DNA of 64,000 nucleotides from Cavia porcellus (lineage: Eukaryota > Chordata > Mammalia > Rodentia > Caviidae), in the NCBI RefSeq assembly GCF_034190915.1, contig NW_026947506.1:13453501-13517500 (forward strand), written 5' to 3'. Positions within the stretch are counted from its first letter, which is position 1, and the number at the start of each line of letters is the position of its first letter. A model generated the notes under the pieces. The model saw only the letters and a program-made list of their open reading frames with translations. It ran no database searches and was not told where the DNA came from. The translations under genes and the position numbers were made by a program. Shown piece by piece: positions 22,010 to 34,105 of the stretch.

Positions 22010-23120
22010 TCCTATATTTGTGTTTCAAGTGTTATTTGAAAGCTTCCTCAGGGTCTGTTGGAAATGCCCTTCTATGTTCGCAGTTCCTGAGACTCTGGCA
22101 CCCAGTTACCCCAAGCCACTGGGCCTGTAGAACCAATGGCCCTCTTCTGCCTGTTCAGAACTTCATAGTTCCAGATAAGCTGGGCTTCAGGGACACTGTG
22201 TGCCCACCTGCGTGTTGGAAGCTCCTCAGTTCTCCAAGAGCAGCTGGAATGGTGAGGCGGATGTAGATGCCTCAAACCCACTTATCCACTTCACTGCACC
22301 CGGAAGCCTGGAGTGTCCTGAACAGTCTGGGCTTTGGGCAAAGTGCACTGAGCACTTACCGCAGGCTGTGGGGCCTCTGGAACCTGCGATACTCCCCTGC
22401 TTGCTGAGATATCCACAGTCCTCCAGACACACGGGGAGGCAGATGCAGGTGCCCAAGATCTGCCCAGCCCTTCCTCTGCTCACAGATGGTGAGGTCCAGG
22501 AGTCCCAAATAGGCTGGGCTCTGGGGATAGTGTGCACCTGCCTACTTGCTGGAAACTCCATAGTTCTCCAAGCACAGCCAGAATGGGGAGGCAGATGTAG
22601 ATGCCTCAAACCCACTTATCTACTTCACTGCACCCGGAAGCCTGGAGGGTCCCAAACAGTCTGGGCTTTGGGCAGAGTGCACTGAGCACTTACCGCAGGC
22701 TGTGGGGCCTCTGGAACCTGTGATGCTCCCCTGCTTGCTGAGATATCCACAGTCCTCCAGACACATGGGGAGGTGGATGCAGGTGCCCCAGATCCACTCC
22801 AGCCCTTCCTCTGCACACTGATGGTGAAGTGCAGGAGTCCCAAATAGGCTGGGCTCTGGGGATAGTGTGTGCCTGCCTACTTGCTGGAAACTCCACAGTT
22901 CTCCAAGCACAGCCAGAATGGGGAGGCAGATGTAGATGCCTCAAACCCACTTATCCACTTCACTGCACCCAGATGCCTGTAGGGTCCCAAACAGTCTGGG
23001 CTTTGGGCAGAGTGCACTGAGCACTTACCGCAGGCTGTGGGGCCTCTGGAACCTGCGATGCTCCCCTGCTTGCTGAGGAGTCCTCCAGACACATGGGGAG
23101 GCAGCTGCAGGCACCCCAGA
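22010..23120 (-). promoter_or_regulatory. LINE-1 5'UTR with ~334 bp tandem monomers
   Basis: Three direct repeats at about 22200-22534, 22535-22868 and 22869-23120 (last one partial). The marker 'agcacttacc' recurs at 22351, 22685 and 23020, giving periods of 334 and 335. The unit is GC-richer than its surroundings. By analogy with monomeric mouse L1 promoters, it probably carries the internal promoter. L1-F (60460-60960) has a related but shortened single unit. Confidence 0.75.
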
Positions 23121-23125
23121 TCTTA

Positions 23126-23245
23126 AAGATATATTTTGAGACAGGGTCATACTAAGTTGTGTAGGCTGGACTGAACTTTCTCTTCCACTAATTTAAGCTA
23201 CCTGAGGTGCTAGGATTACAATCATGAATCAACAGGACCACCAAG
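23126..23245 (-). mobile_element. B1-like SINE, minus strand
   Basis: Reverse-oriented 7SL-type sequence: 'ttttgagacagggtcatac', 'gtgtaggctggactgaactt', 'gaggtgctaggattacaat'. It sits at the 5' end of the L1-G monomer array. Confidence 0.65.
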
Positions 23246-25019
23246 ATTTATTGTCAGGGTAAAATGAGAAAGTAAATGTATTCAGGGTATATGTCTTATA
23301 GATTTAATATTCTCTTACTAGCTGGAATAGAAATACACACTCCACATCTTCCTGGTGATGGTAAACAGAAATGTGCTGCAGGGAATCTGGCCACATGCTG
23401 TAGTGCATAGAGGCTGACAATGTACTTTATAGTGTCTTTTACTTTGTGAAGTATATCAGATGCTTCAGATACAAAATAGGCATAATTTTAGTGGTGATTA
23501 CACAACAGGTTGGTAAAATATGTGTCCCAGCATAATTGAAGCTAGGGCAAGGATTAGGGTTTCTTCACTGGATTAGGGTTTTTAATGCAGTGCTCACTTG
23601 TGTTTTCAGACACCACAGTTTTTAACACAATTCCATTGGAACCCAAGTAGATTTTGTGTTCAACAACACTGCATTAAACACTTTACAAATTACATGAATG
23701 TTAAAATAGAAGTGAAAACCAAAGGCCACAGAAAACCAACTGGGACTCATGGCCCAGTGTATGTGATTAAAGATAATCAGCACACCCCACAAACATCAGG
23801 CAGTGGTCCTGATGAACAGTGAGACATGCCATTGTGTAAATTCACAATTCAGTAAAACAGAACACAATCTGACTCATAATTTAGCAAATTTCCTTTTTTA
23901 AAGTACTGACAATTAAAATCTTATTTTTTCCTTCATGACATTAGTTAAGTTTCACAGGGAAAAGCAGTAATAATTACAAAATATATAATGGGATCACAGC
24001 CTCAAGAAATAAAATAAAGGCATTTGTATGATACATAGAGTAGCATCCTTTTTCCCATATGAACTCCACAGTTAAGAAAAATTCCTTTCAAAGTATGGTT
24101 ACTCATAAATCATAACACATTTCATACTTTCTGGAGACATTAATATAATTTGTGATGTGCTTCTAGATACAAGTTATGGTTCTGTCAGTCTGGGGCAATC
24201 AGAAATTCACAGTGGTATGGCTTACTTTTGGTACATGTGGGGAAAACTAATAGCAAAGTAAAGATGCAATATAAAAATAACAGGTAAAATTCTGATGGTT
24301 AGAAAAACAAAGATTTACTTAAATGACAAATATCTGCTCCAGTGAAAAACAAAAACTGGCAACATAATGTACATAGTATGATATCCAGTAATGTTAGGAT
24401 ATAAGCAGTATCTCATCACAACATGAAAAACTTAACATCCATTAATGTACAAGTTATGTGAAAAGAACACAACTTTGTCAAAAACGCATATTCTGAGCTT
24501 CCATAAATGTTTATCTTAATGTCAAATACAGCAACAATTTCAGAAACATCATTTATGACAGAAAATGAAGCATGTACATCAAAGGATTAGAACAAATGCA
24601 GTGTTAAAATTACAATTCACAAAAAAATACAAAAATTAAGTTTTAAAGACAAATGCTAAGTACATAGAAAAGACCCATTCTAGAAAGTGAAAAGTACATT
24701 TCAGTTTACTATCTTTAATTAAAATATTCCATGTTGAAGTACAAATGCACTTTAAAATGTCTAGATAGGCACAAGTGATTAACTAAAAACCATACCACAT
24801 ATGTATTTGAGGAGAGCTCCACTTCAGATTTGTCATTTCTGGAAAATTTATGAAGAAATATTGACATCAAAATTTATATTGATTATTTCTTCTGGGTTCC
24901 TTGGTATTTTTAAACTAAACATAGATCTAAACAGTCTGACCAATGAGGCTTTTTCTATGTATCTCACAAAGTGTGTGGACTGGCATATTTCTCACATTAC
25001 TAGTCCACATAGGATTTCT
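23246..25019. other. AT-rich stretch downstream of zinc-finger exon
   Basis: No gene, SINE or LINE recognised. For the minus-strand zinc-finger gene this would be the 3'UTR side, and several AATAAA-like words occur (for example near 24008), but none can be assigned as a used polyadenylation site. Confidence 0.5.
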
Positions 25020-26925
25020 GCCCAGTGAGCTTTCAAATATATAACAATCATCATGTGTGCTGAGAGGATTTCCATAATGCATAGGATTAATCTCCAGTGA
25101 CAGTTTCTTCATGTGTTTCACTTTCACTCTGGCTCCTGAAAGTGTCCCCACAATGCTTACATAGCCAGTGTTTCTTCCCAGTGTGAATTCTTTCATGTGT
25201 TCTCCAATGACTGTATGTGGTACAACCTATGCCACATTGCTTACATACATAGGGTTTCACCCCAGTGTGAAGACTTTGATGTATTTTACAGTATCCTTAT
25301 GTGGTGAAAACATTCTCACATTCATTACATGCATAGTTTTTCTGCCAAGTGTGAACATTTTCATGGGTTTGACAATGAGAATTTCTGCTGAAAGCTTTCC
25401 CACATTTCTTAGATGGTTTCTGTGCAGTGTTAAGTTTTCATGCATTACACAATATATACATGTGTTGAATGCTTTCTCACAGTGCTTACATACACTGGGT
25501 TTATCTCAAGTGTGAACTTTCATGTTGCTTACAATGTTCACCTTGCATACAAGCTTTCCCACATTGCTGACATACATAGGGTTTTTCTCCACTGTGAATT
25601 CTTTCATGTGTCTTACAATTTCCACGTTGGGTAAAAGCTTTCCCACATTGCTTACATACATAGGGTTTCTCTCCAGTGTGAATTCTTTCATGATTCTTAC
25701 AATCTCCACATGTCGTAAAACCTTTCCCACATTGCTTACATATATAAGGTTTCTCTCCAGTGTGAATTCTTTCATGTTGCTTACAGTGTTTACGTGTGGC
25801 AAAAGCTTTCCCACATTGCTTACATATATAGTGTTTCTCTCCAGTGTGAATGCTTTCATGTTGCTTACACTGTCTACATGTGGCAAAACTTTTCCCACAT
25901 TGCTTACATACATAGGGTTTCTCTTCAGTGTGAATTCTTTCATGTTGCTTACAGTATGGAAGTGTGGTAAAAGCTTTCCCACAATGCTTACAAATCCAAG
26001 GTTTCTCTCCAGTGTGAAGTGTTTCATGTTGCTTACAGTATGAAAGTGTGGTAAAAGCTTTCCCACATTGCATACATACATAGGGTTTCTCTCCAGTGTG
26101 AATTCTTTCATGTTGTTTACACTGTCTACGTGTGGTAAAAGCTTTCCCACATTGTTTACATACATAGGGTTTCTCTCCAGTGTGAATTCTTTCATGTTCC
26201 TTACACTGTCTAAGTGTGGTAAAACCTTTACCACATTGTTTACATACATAAGGTTTCTCTCCGGTGTGAATTCTTTCATGTTCCTTACACTGTCTAAGTG
26301 TGGTAAAACCTTTACCACATTGCTTACATACATAAGGTTTCTCTCCAGTGTGAATTCTTTCATGTTGCTTACAGTGTCTATGTGTGGTAAAAGCTTTCCC
26401 ACATTGCTTACATACATAGTGTTTCTCTCCAGTGTGAATTCTTTCATGTTCCTTAAAGTGTCCACGTGTGGTGAAACCTTTCCCACATTGCTTACATACA
26501 TAGTATTTTTCTGCAGTGTGAATTCTTTCATGTTGGTTACAATATCCATGTGTGGCAAAACATTTCCCACATTGCTTACATACATAGGGTTTCTCTCCAG
26601 TGTGAATTCTTTCATGATTCTTACAATCTCCACCTGTGGTAAAAGTTTTCCCACATAAATTACATACATAGGGTTTCTCTCCAGTGTGAAGTCTTTCCTG
26701 TTTCTTAAAATCTCCACATGTGGTAAAAGTTTTCCCACATTGCTTACATACATAGGTTTTTCTCTCCAGTGTGAATTTTTCCTGTTTCTTACAATATAAA
26801 CATTTGGTAAAATCTTTCCCACAGTGCTTACATAAATAGGTTTGCCTCTATTGTGATATTTTTCATGGATCTGAATATCAGAGTGTGTCTGTTTCTTTCA
26901 CAACCATATTATCTTCAGGAGTATA
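25020..26925 (-). pseudogene. C2H2 zinc-finger exon of a KRAB zinc-finger pseudogene
   Basis: On the minus strand, sixteen C2H2 fingers at 84 bp spacing are readable in one frame from about 26840 to 25501, joined by HTGEKP-type linkers (for example CGKAFTTRRQCKQHERIH). About five further decayed fingers follow to 25020. KRAB zinc-finger proteins normally bind DNA and recruit TRIM28 to silence retroelements. Damage: a one-base loss near 26842 (and probably another near 26880) separates the spacer from the fingers, and an inserted base near 25515 leads to a stop at 25501. Finger 1 has two compensating indels that destroy its linker and second His. Finger 2 lacks its first His (KKQ). Nearly all fingers carry Cys where helix position 4 is usually Leu. 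Probably a pseudogene. Confidence 0.85.
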
Positions 26926-26999
26926 AAGAAATACTTTTTATACAGATTCCAAGATGTGTGTCCCCATCATCTCCCTACCTTGTCATTTCTGTAAAGAAA

Positions 27000-27260
27000 T
27001 AAATCACATATAGGATTAATAACTATATTACTAAATTTTTGTTGGATATTTGAACAAAACTGTTTGCAGTCTGGCTGTTTGAATCCCCACTTTATATGTT
27101 TCAATTTTGTGTCTGAGCAACTATTTTTAAGTGGATAATATGTAATCATCAACTAGTTATTATTTACTGTTTATTTTTTTCTTTGAAAGTAGTATAATTT
27201 CTACCCATTTTCTGTTTTGTTTAGTCTTTCCTTAAGTAAAATTTAAAAACAGAAAAAAAA
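27000..27260 (+). mobile_element. LINE-1 3'UTR tail fragment
   Basis: Collinear with the last ~240 bp of the L1-A 3'UTR (14270-14510): the 'gaacaaaactgtttgcagtc' region, 'gataatatgtaatc', a 'tgttttgtttagt' tract and a final A-rich end. It lies in the intron upstream of the finger exon. Confidence 0.65.
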
Positions 27261-28917
<1,657 letters not shown>

Positions 28918-28989
28918 CTAAAGGATCATACATATATTTCTCAAAGGAAGGTTGAAACTCAAGCCTGGGATTAAATACTCTCATAAAAA

Positions 28990-29150
28990 TCTGAATCAAA
29001 AGCAAAGTGTGGTCATAAATATCTTTAATCCCAGCATAAACAAGCTGAGACAGGAGGGCTGCTATGAGGTCAGGACAATTCTAGGATCCATGTGGGGTCC
29101 AAATACAGCTGATATACATAGTGAAAGCCTGTCTCAATAAAACAAAACTA
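28990..29150 (+). mobile_element. B1-like SINE
   Basis: Contains 'tctttaatcccagcataaac', 'gctgagacaggagggctgct' and 'gtgaaagcctgtctcaataa', typical of 7SL-derived B1 sequence. It ends in an A-rich tail. Confidence 0.75.
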
Positions 29151-29589
29151 AACTAAACAAATCTTATTTCCATGTCTTGGTCATTAATTTTGTGTATATA
29201 CACACTTTTTGACACAGTAATTTTGATGCTAGATTGCAACTTATTGCTAATGTAATAGCTAAAAATGAGCACTGATTTTTGTGCTTAGTCCCTGCAAAAG
29301 TCCCTGTGCACTGTCTCTAAAGCAGAGCTCACAGTGGGAGCCTGCAGGACTAGCATTCACAAGTACAGAGGCAGACAAATATCTCTTTGATAGACTACTG
29401 ATGATATCTCTTCAAATCTCATTTAGGCCACTGAGTCCTTTTGTTCTTAATATACTTGAGCAGCATTTTGAATTTGGTTTCACAGAACAAAACATAAATA
29501 ACATCAAATATGGTACATAAATAGTAACTCAAATGTTCATGGGAAACTGCTGTATGTAAACATTATGTAAACAAGGAAACCAGGGCCAA

Positions 29590-29765
29590 GCTGCAAATTA
29601 GAGGTATAGCTCAGTGTCACCAAGTGATCACCTTCAACTCAGATATAAGAAATATATCTTGGGACGCTTATGCAGGAGAACTGCCTTGAGTTTGAGGCCA
29701 GTCTTAGTTACAGAGCTGTCTGAAATAGAGAGACCCTGACTGAAACGCCTCACAAAATGAAACTT
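29590..29765 (+). mobile_element. ID-like and B1-like SINE remnants
   Basis: 'gaggtatagctcagtgtcac' resembles the start of an ID element. It is followed by a B1 right part ('gagtttgaggccagtcttag', 'agagaccctgactgaaa'). Old and diverged. Confidence 0.5.
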
Positions 29766-29896
29766 GAAAAGTGACTGCATAAGACACTTTTGGTTTGTTT
29801 TCAAAAATTATAGCCATATAATATAGTAAAATTCCAACATTCAATACTTTCTGAGGAACAATGTTGATATCTTCCATAGTATACAGAAAACACATT

Positions 29897-29975
29897 GCTG
29901 TCTAGTTAGCTCAGTAGCATGAAAGCCTGCCTGGAAGGCATGAGGTCATGAGGTCAATCCATGTTTTAAAAAAAA
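29897..29975 (+). mobile_element. tRNA-derived SINE
   Basis: 'tagttagctcagtagcatga' (box A-like), 'aagcctgcctggaaggcatg' and an A run at 29966-29974. It is the same family as the well-preserved copy at 53522-53634. Confidence 0.6.
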
Positions 29976-31725
29976 AATTCAAAATTCACCTTCATGACAC
30001 TGGGGCATAATCAGAGAAAATCAAAATTAGATATCAAGTATGGAACACAAAATTCATGGGTTGACAGGGATGTGGAAAACTGATTGTTGCCAGAGCTGGT
30101 GTTATTTACCTCAAGGAAGAAATCATAAGCCAACATGAACTTCATGCTTACCCTAAGACCTGAATTTCAGTGAGGACACTCTCTGTGGTATGTCCTGCTA
30201 TTGGCACCCTGCATCACACCAATCACTTCCACATCCTTTCAATGCTCCTCTGATCCACCCTAAGCAGAAAACCCTTCATGCCTAACTATTTATATCCCTG
30301 CACAATTTCTATTTAAGGCATTTCCTTTACACCATCTAGTAAAGTCCATTGCAGAGCATTTCCATATTTAAACAATGTCTATGATCAACTAAGCTATTAA
30401 ATCAGCAATGACACCCATATTCCTTTCCATTCAGAAGGACATCAAGTGTATATGCCCATGCAAATCACTAAATTTAGGCTGTTTTCAATAAGGATTTAAC
30501 AGGCATCCCATTTTGGAATTTGTCCTTGGCAAGCACATTTTACCTTGCCCTTGCTAACACTTTCATATCTACTTCATTTTTCTCAAAATTCAAAACACTA
30601 TGTCTGTTCTCACAAACCTAGTCTGTGAGCAGCATAAATAATTAAGTATATTCAGAAGATTTTGGGTGGTTCTGTATGATAAACAGGAGTTCACCAAGTG
30701 TTTGGGAAGCCTTCCTCCACTGAGGCACATCACTACACATCTCTGAATACTCAGGACCTTTGCCAACACCTGTCATGAGGAAGGAAATATGAAAACATAC
30801 TATAAACTTAGGCGATCACTAAAAATACAAAAAAGCACAAGTATAAGGAGAGCCTTTGTGGCTATGAGGCCCTGCATTACAGACATTAATAAACTTCACA
30901 CCCTTAAGAGATGCTCTTCCCTGGAATGAGAGCAGAGACCAAGCTCAGCACTGCTGCTCCAGCAACAAAATGCATCTGAGTCAGGGTCTCCCCAAGCTCC
31001 CTACCCTGCCCACTATTGTGGAGGTGCCAGGGCAGTAGAGAATTTCAAAGATGATACTAGAGTCTGTTGCTCTCATAGTGAAATCAGGTTTCTGGGGACC
31101 CAGAATCACCCTTGCCCCTAGCAAGAGTCAAAAGGGACAGTGGATGACTCATGGCCAATGCTGGAGGACCTCAGGAGCTGAAGCTAACTAAATACCTGAG
31201 GCTCCAGACACCAGAACTGCTTTTAACCCCTTGTAACTGGTTTTTCCCAATTGCACCCTATTTCTGGGATCCCCTCTACAGCCTCACCATTCCATTGCTA
31301 GAGGGTCTACCAGGTTCTTTGCTAATCAGGCCACAGGACATCAAAACCACTAAATGAGATCCAGCAACCATTCTGCTCCCGGTTTTGTGCTCAGAATAGG
31401 TAAATAATGCCTAGACACTGGAAGAGACCCAAGAGACCACCTGCCATGTCCCTCTGAATTGGACAGTTCTAATAGCCCACCTCTTCAGCACTGATTGACT
31501 ACTGCTCCATGGCCCTCCTTCTGAGTCAAGAATAAATTGGGAAATGACCCCCTCCCTGCAAGAGACTATCCCAAATGATAGACTGTAGTGCAGAGATTTC
31601 TGGAGTTGGCTGTCTTCTACAGTGGTGATCTCACCTCCACCGTGCATTATTTCTACCGAAGAGCGTTACCTCAGGCTTTTTATTTCCAAACCCATTTTAT
31701 CTCAAGGATAAAAAGAAAAAGTAAA
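29976..31725 (-). other. KZFP intron 1 and promoter region, copy 1
   Basis: Collinear with 39128-40687 over most of its length. Examples are 'ttcatgacactggggcataa' at the left end, 'gggaagccttcctccactga' near 30705 and 'acccattttatct' at the right end. It lies upstream of the KRAB-A exon of the minus-strand zinc-finger gene, so it should contain intron 1, exon 1 and the promoter. Confidence 0.65.
31430..31520 (-). promoter_or_regulatory. Decayed KZFP core promoter (copy 1)
   Basis: Corresponds to 40400-40490. One CCAAT box survives on the minus strand (ATTGG at 31458-31462). The second CCAAT is changed to ATTGA near 31493, the GC box is degraded, and the ETS-type TTCCGG has become TTCCAG. 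Confidence 0.5.
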
Positions 31726-31876
31726 CTAAAACTGAATTTCAAAACATGTCAATCAGAAAGCAACATTGGCATATACATTGTACACTGTCATCCCCAGATC
31801 ATTCACCCAGAGCACAAGACATTTGTATTCAATTTTCTGAAAAATACTGTTATGGGAAGCTGAGTTAGTTAAATAT

Positions 31877-32467
31877 TGGCAGTGAGAAAGGGTTAGGTCC
31901 TCTAAGGAGCCCATGCAGAAGTGCAGATACCTTGCAACTATGGAGAAAATGTACACCTCCTGCTATGGGCCAAGCCTCAAAACAGATGAAGCAAATTCAT
32001 CCATATCCTAAGGCTTGATATTCTAAATAGTTCCTATCATCCTGAGGAAGTCAGGAGTCAGCCTCCCAACCTCCTAAGGAAAGAGTCATTGCTGCCTAAG
32101 AATGCCTGCTTTCTATGAGACTCGTTTCCCCATTTGTTCCCAATTTAATCAAGTTTATCTGAACTATTAATTTTATTGGCTACCATAGTTCTGTCCCATT
32201 TTATGCCCATCTGTGTTGTGAGTTCCCAGTTGTCCCCAACTTAAACAAATCTCATCACATGATTTTACTCTATAAACATCCTGGAAAGGACAGTCTTGGC
32301 CAAACCACTCATGACCCCTTTTCTCTCAGACTACTTTCTTTCTCACAAAAAGTATATTCTACTCATGACCTCTGTTGTTCTTAAAATTTATTTTTTGAAT
32401 TCAGACAATACAACTCATACCAGACAGAGTAGATAAGGAGTTTCATTCCCCTACAGCAATACCAGTA
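31877..32467 (-). mobile_element. Solo-LTR-like repeat
   Basis: About 590 bp collinear, inverted, with 20268-20815. On the minus strand it starts 'ctgtaggggaatgaaactcc'. It lies between the two copies of the zinc-finger promoter region. Family name not determined. Confidence 0.55.
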
Positions 32468-32489
32468 TAAATTTTTCTCTTTCTTGAAG

Positions 32490-32823
32490 TCAAAGAAATC
32501 AATAGTGGGTTGTATTCTACAGTGTTGATCTCACCTCTTAAGGGACATTTGCACTGAAGGGCTTTATAGGTGACTTTAAGTGCTGCTTCTGTTTTCTGAA
32601 AGAGAACTAATCTGTAGTTTTGTTTATATCTACAATACATTAAAAAATGACTAAAATCTTGTCTTGGGAATTGTTTACCACCATGCATGAAAGAAGACAC
32701 ATAGCCAAAATTCTTTATTTTCATTTCTTCATTCAAACTGAAGGATGTACTTGAAAGAGTTTTGCCCTAGAATAAATCACAGGACATCATAGTGGTAGTT
32801 CATCTGGGTGAAAGGCCAAATCA
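32490..32823 (-). other. Partial third copy of KZFP upstream segment
   Basis: 32510-32570 ('tctacagtgttgatctcacc', 'catttgcactgaagggcttt') matches 40598-40650 and 31612-31665, the sequence just upstream of the promoter. The rest to 32823 has no recognised match. It suggests more than one round of tandem duplication. Confidence 0.45.
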
Positions 32824-33044
32824 AAAATTCAAATTGCACTAGGTGGGTGCACAGTGTCCCTGAGGCCCAGCTTGTCTGGAACTGCGGAGTTCTGAGCAGG
32901 AAGAGGAGGGCCACTGGTTCTGTAGGCCCAATGGCTTGGGGGAGCGCGGTGCCAGAGTCTCAGTAGCTCCAAACATAGAAGGGGATTTTCAACAGATCCT
33001 GAGGAAGCTTTCAAATAACACTTGAAACACAGAAATATAGGAAA

Positions 33045-34086
33045 ATGACAAAACAAAAGACCAAATTACAACCTCAAACATCCAGCCCATCTCAAGAAAC
33101 CCTAGGAGTGATGTATATAGAAGAAAATATATCCCACACACCTCATATATCAGACACAATAGCTACTGAAATTGACAAGCAACTCCAGGAAGCTTTAAAG
33201 AAATTCAAACTCAAAATAATCTCCCAGATAAAAGAAGAAATGATAAAAGAAATGAAAGAGATTCTAAATATATCTAAAGAAAACACAGATAAAAAATTGG
33301 AGGAACTAAACAAAAAGATAGAATCCTTAGACGAGCAATATAAGAAACAAACAGAATACATAATGCAGATGCATAGAGATATACAGGAAATAAAAAACTC
33401 CACTGAAAGTTGTAAAAACCACCTTAATGAAAGTGAAGATAGAATTTCAGACCTTGAAGACAGAATTGCAGCTAGTGAACAGGAAAGGAAAGATCTTTTG
33501 AAAATAACAAGGAATCAGGAAACAACAATTCAACAACTGCAAGACGATGCAAAGAAGAATGATAGGGATTAATGAAAGAGAGGGAGACAACATGAAGGAT
33601 GTCAGGAGGATATTTAGAGAAGTAATAGCTGAAAATTTCCCAAGCATGAGATCAGAAACTGACATCAGGATCAGTGAAGCATATAGAACTCCAAACAGTC
33701 ATAACCAAAATGAAACTACACCCAGACATATAATAATCACCATCCCAGAAATCCAACACAAGAATAGATTATTAAAAGCTGTCAGAGAGAAAAGACAGAT
33801 CACTTATAAAGGAAAACCTATCAGAATCACAGCAGACTTCTCAGCACAAACGGTAAAGTCAAGAAGAGCATGGCGTGAAGTATTCCAGATCCTAAAGCAA
33901 AATGATTTCCAACCAAGACTGATATATCCTGCAAAACTATCATTCAAAATAGATGGTGTAATACGATACTTCCATGACAAAGAACAGCTGAAGAACTTCA
34001 TGAACACCAAACCAACCCTGCAAAAAATATTGAAAGACAGTTTAGATACGCAAAGGAAAAAACCACTAAGCAAAGCAAATAATTAA
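33045..34086 (+). pseudogene. LINE-1 ORF1 (L1-B), frameshifted
   Basis: ORF1p is the RNA-binding trimeric chaperone of the L1 particle. The first part (33045-33572) holds the N-terminus and long coiled coil (roughly residues 45-155). An 11-base loss near 33562, relative to L1-F, shifts the frame. The remainder (33573-34086) encodes the RRM (HIIITIPEIQ, ITYKGKPIRITADFS) and the C-terminal domain (RRAW, FQPRLIYPAKLSF). Without the shift it would be about 350 codons, normal for the family. Nineteen bases separate it from ORF2. Confidence 0.9.
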
Positions 34087-34105
34087 ACAGAACAGAAAGA
34101 TAAAG

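Larger units (their letters stand above)
20816..23120 (-). mobile_element. 5' half of a LINE-1 (L1-G), minus strand
   Basis: On the minus strand: 5'UTR with tandem monomers (23120-22010), broken ORF1 (about 22006-20968) and only the first 45 or so codons of ORF2 (20949-20816), then a junction with an LTR-like repeat. LINE-1 copies usually lose the 5' end, so loss of the 3' half implies later deletion or rearrangement. Confidence 0.8.

Noticed and set aside
22200..22910. Overlapping proline/glycine-rich open frames of 130-160 codons on both strands
   Set aside because: They arise from GC-rich LINE-1 5'UTR monomers and repeat with the 334 bp unit. No known protein feature.
11087..23120. L1-A and L1-G as halves of one twin-primed LINE-1
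   Set aside because: Twin priming places the inverted 5' part upstream of the 3' part within one target duplication. Here the inverted part lies downstream, with a whole provirus and an LTR between, and no shared duplication was seen.
25522..26658. Two long plus-strand open frames opposite the finger array
   Set aside because: Antisense shadows of the regular 84 bp repeat. They have repetitive low-information sequence and no domain.
25506..26822. 438-codon minus-strand open frame, among the longest in the window
   Set aside because: It is the zinc-finger array read out of frame. The repeated MKEFTLERNPMYVSNVGKLLP pattern comes from the 84 bp units, whose true frame gives CxxC...HxxxH fingers.
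25500..26850. Regular short repeats resembling a CRISPR array
   Set aside because: The 84 bp units encode C2H2 fingers without unique spacers, in a mammalian genome.
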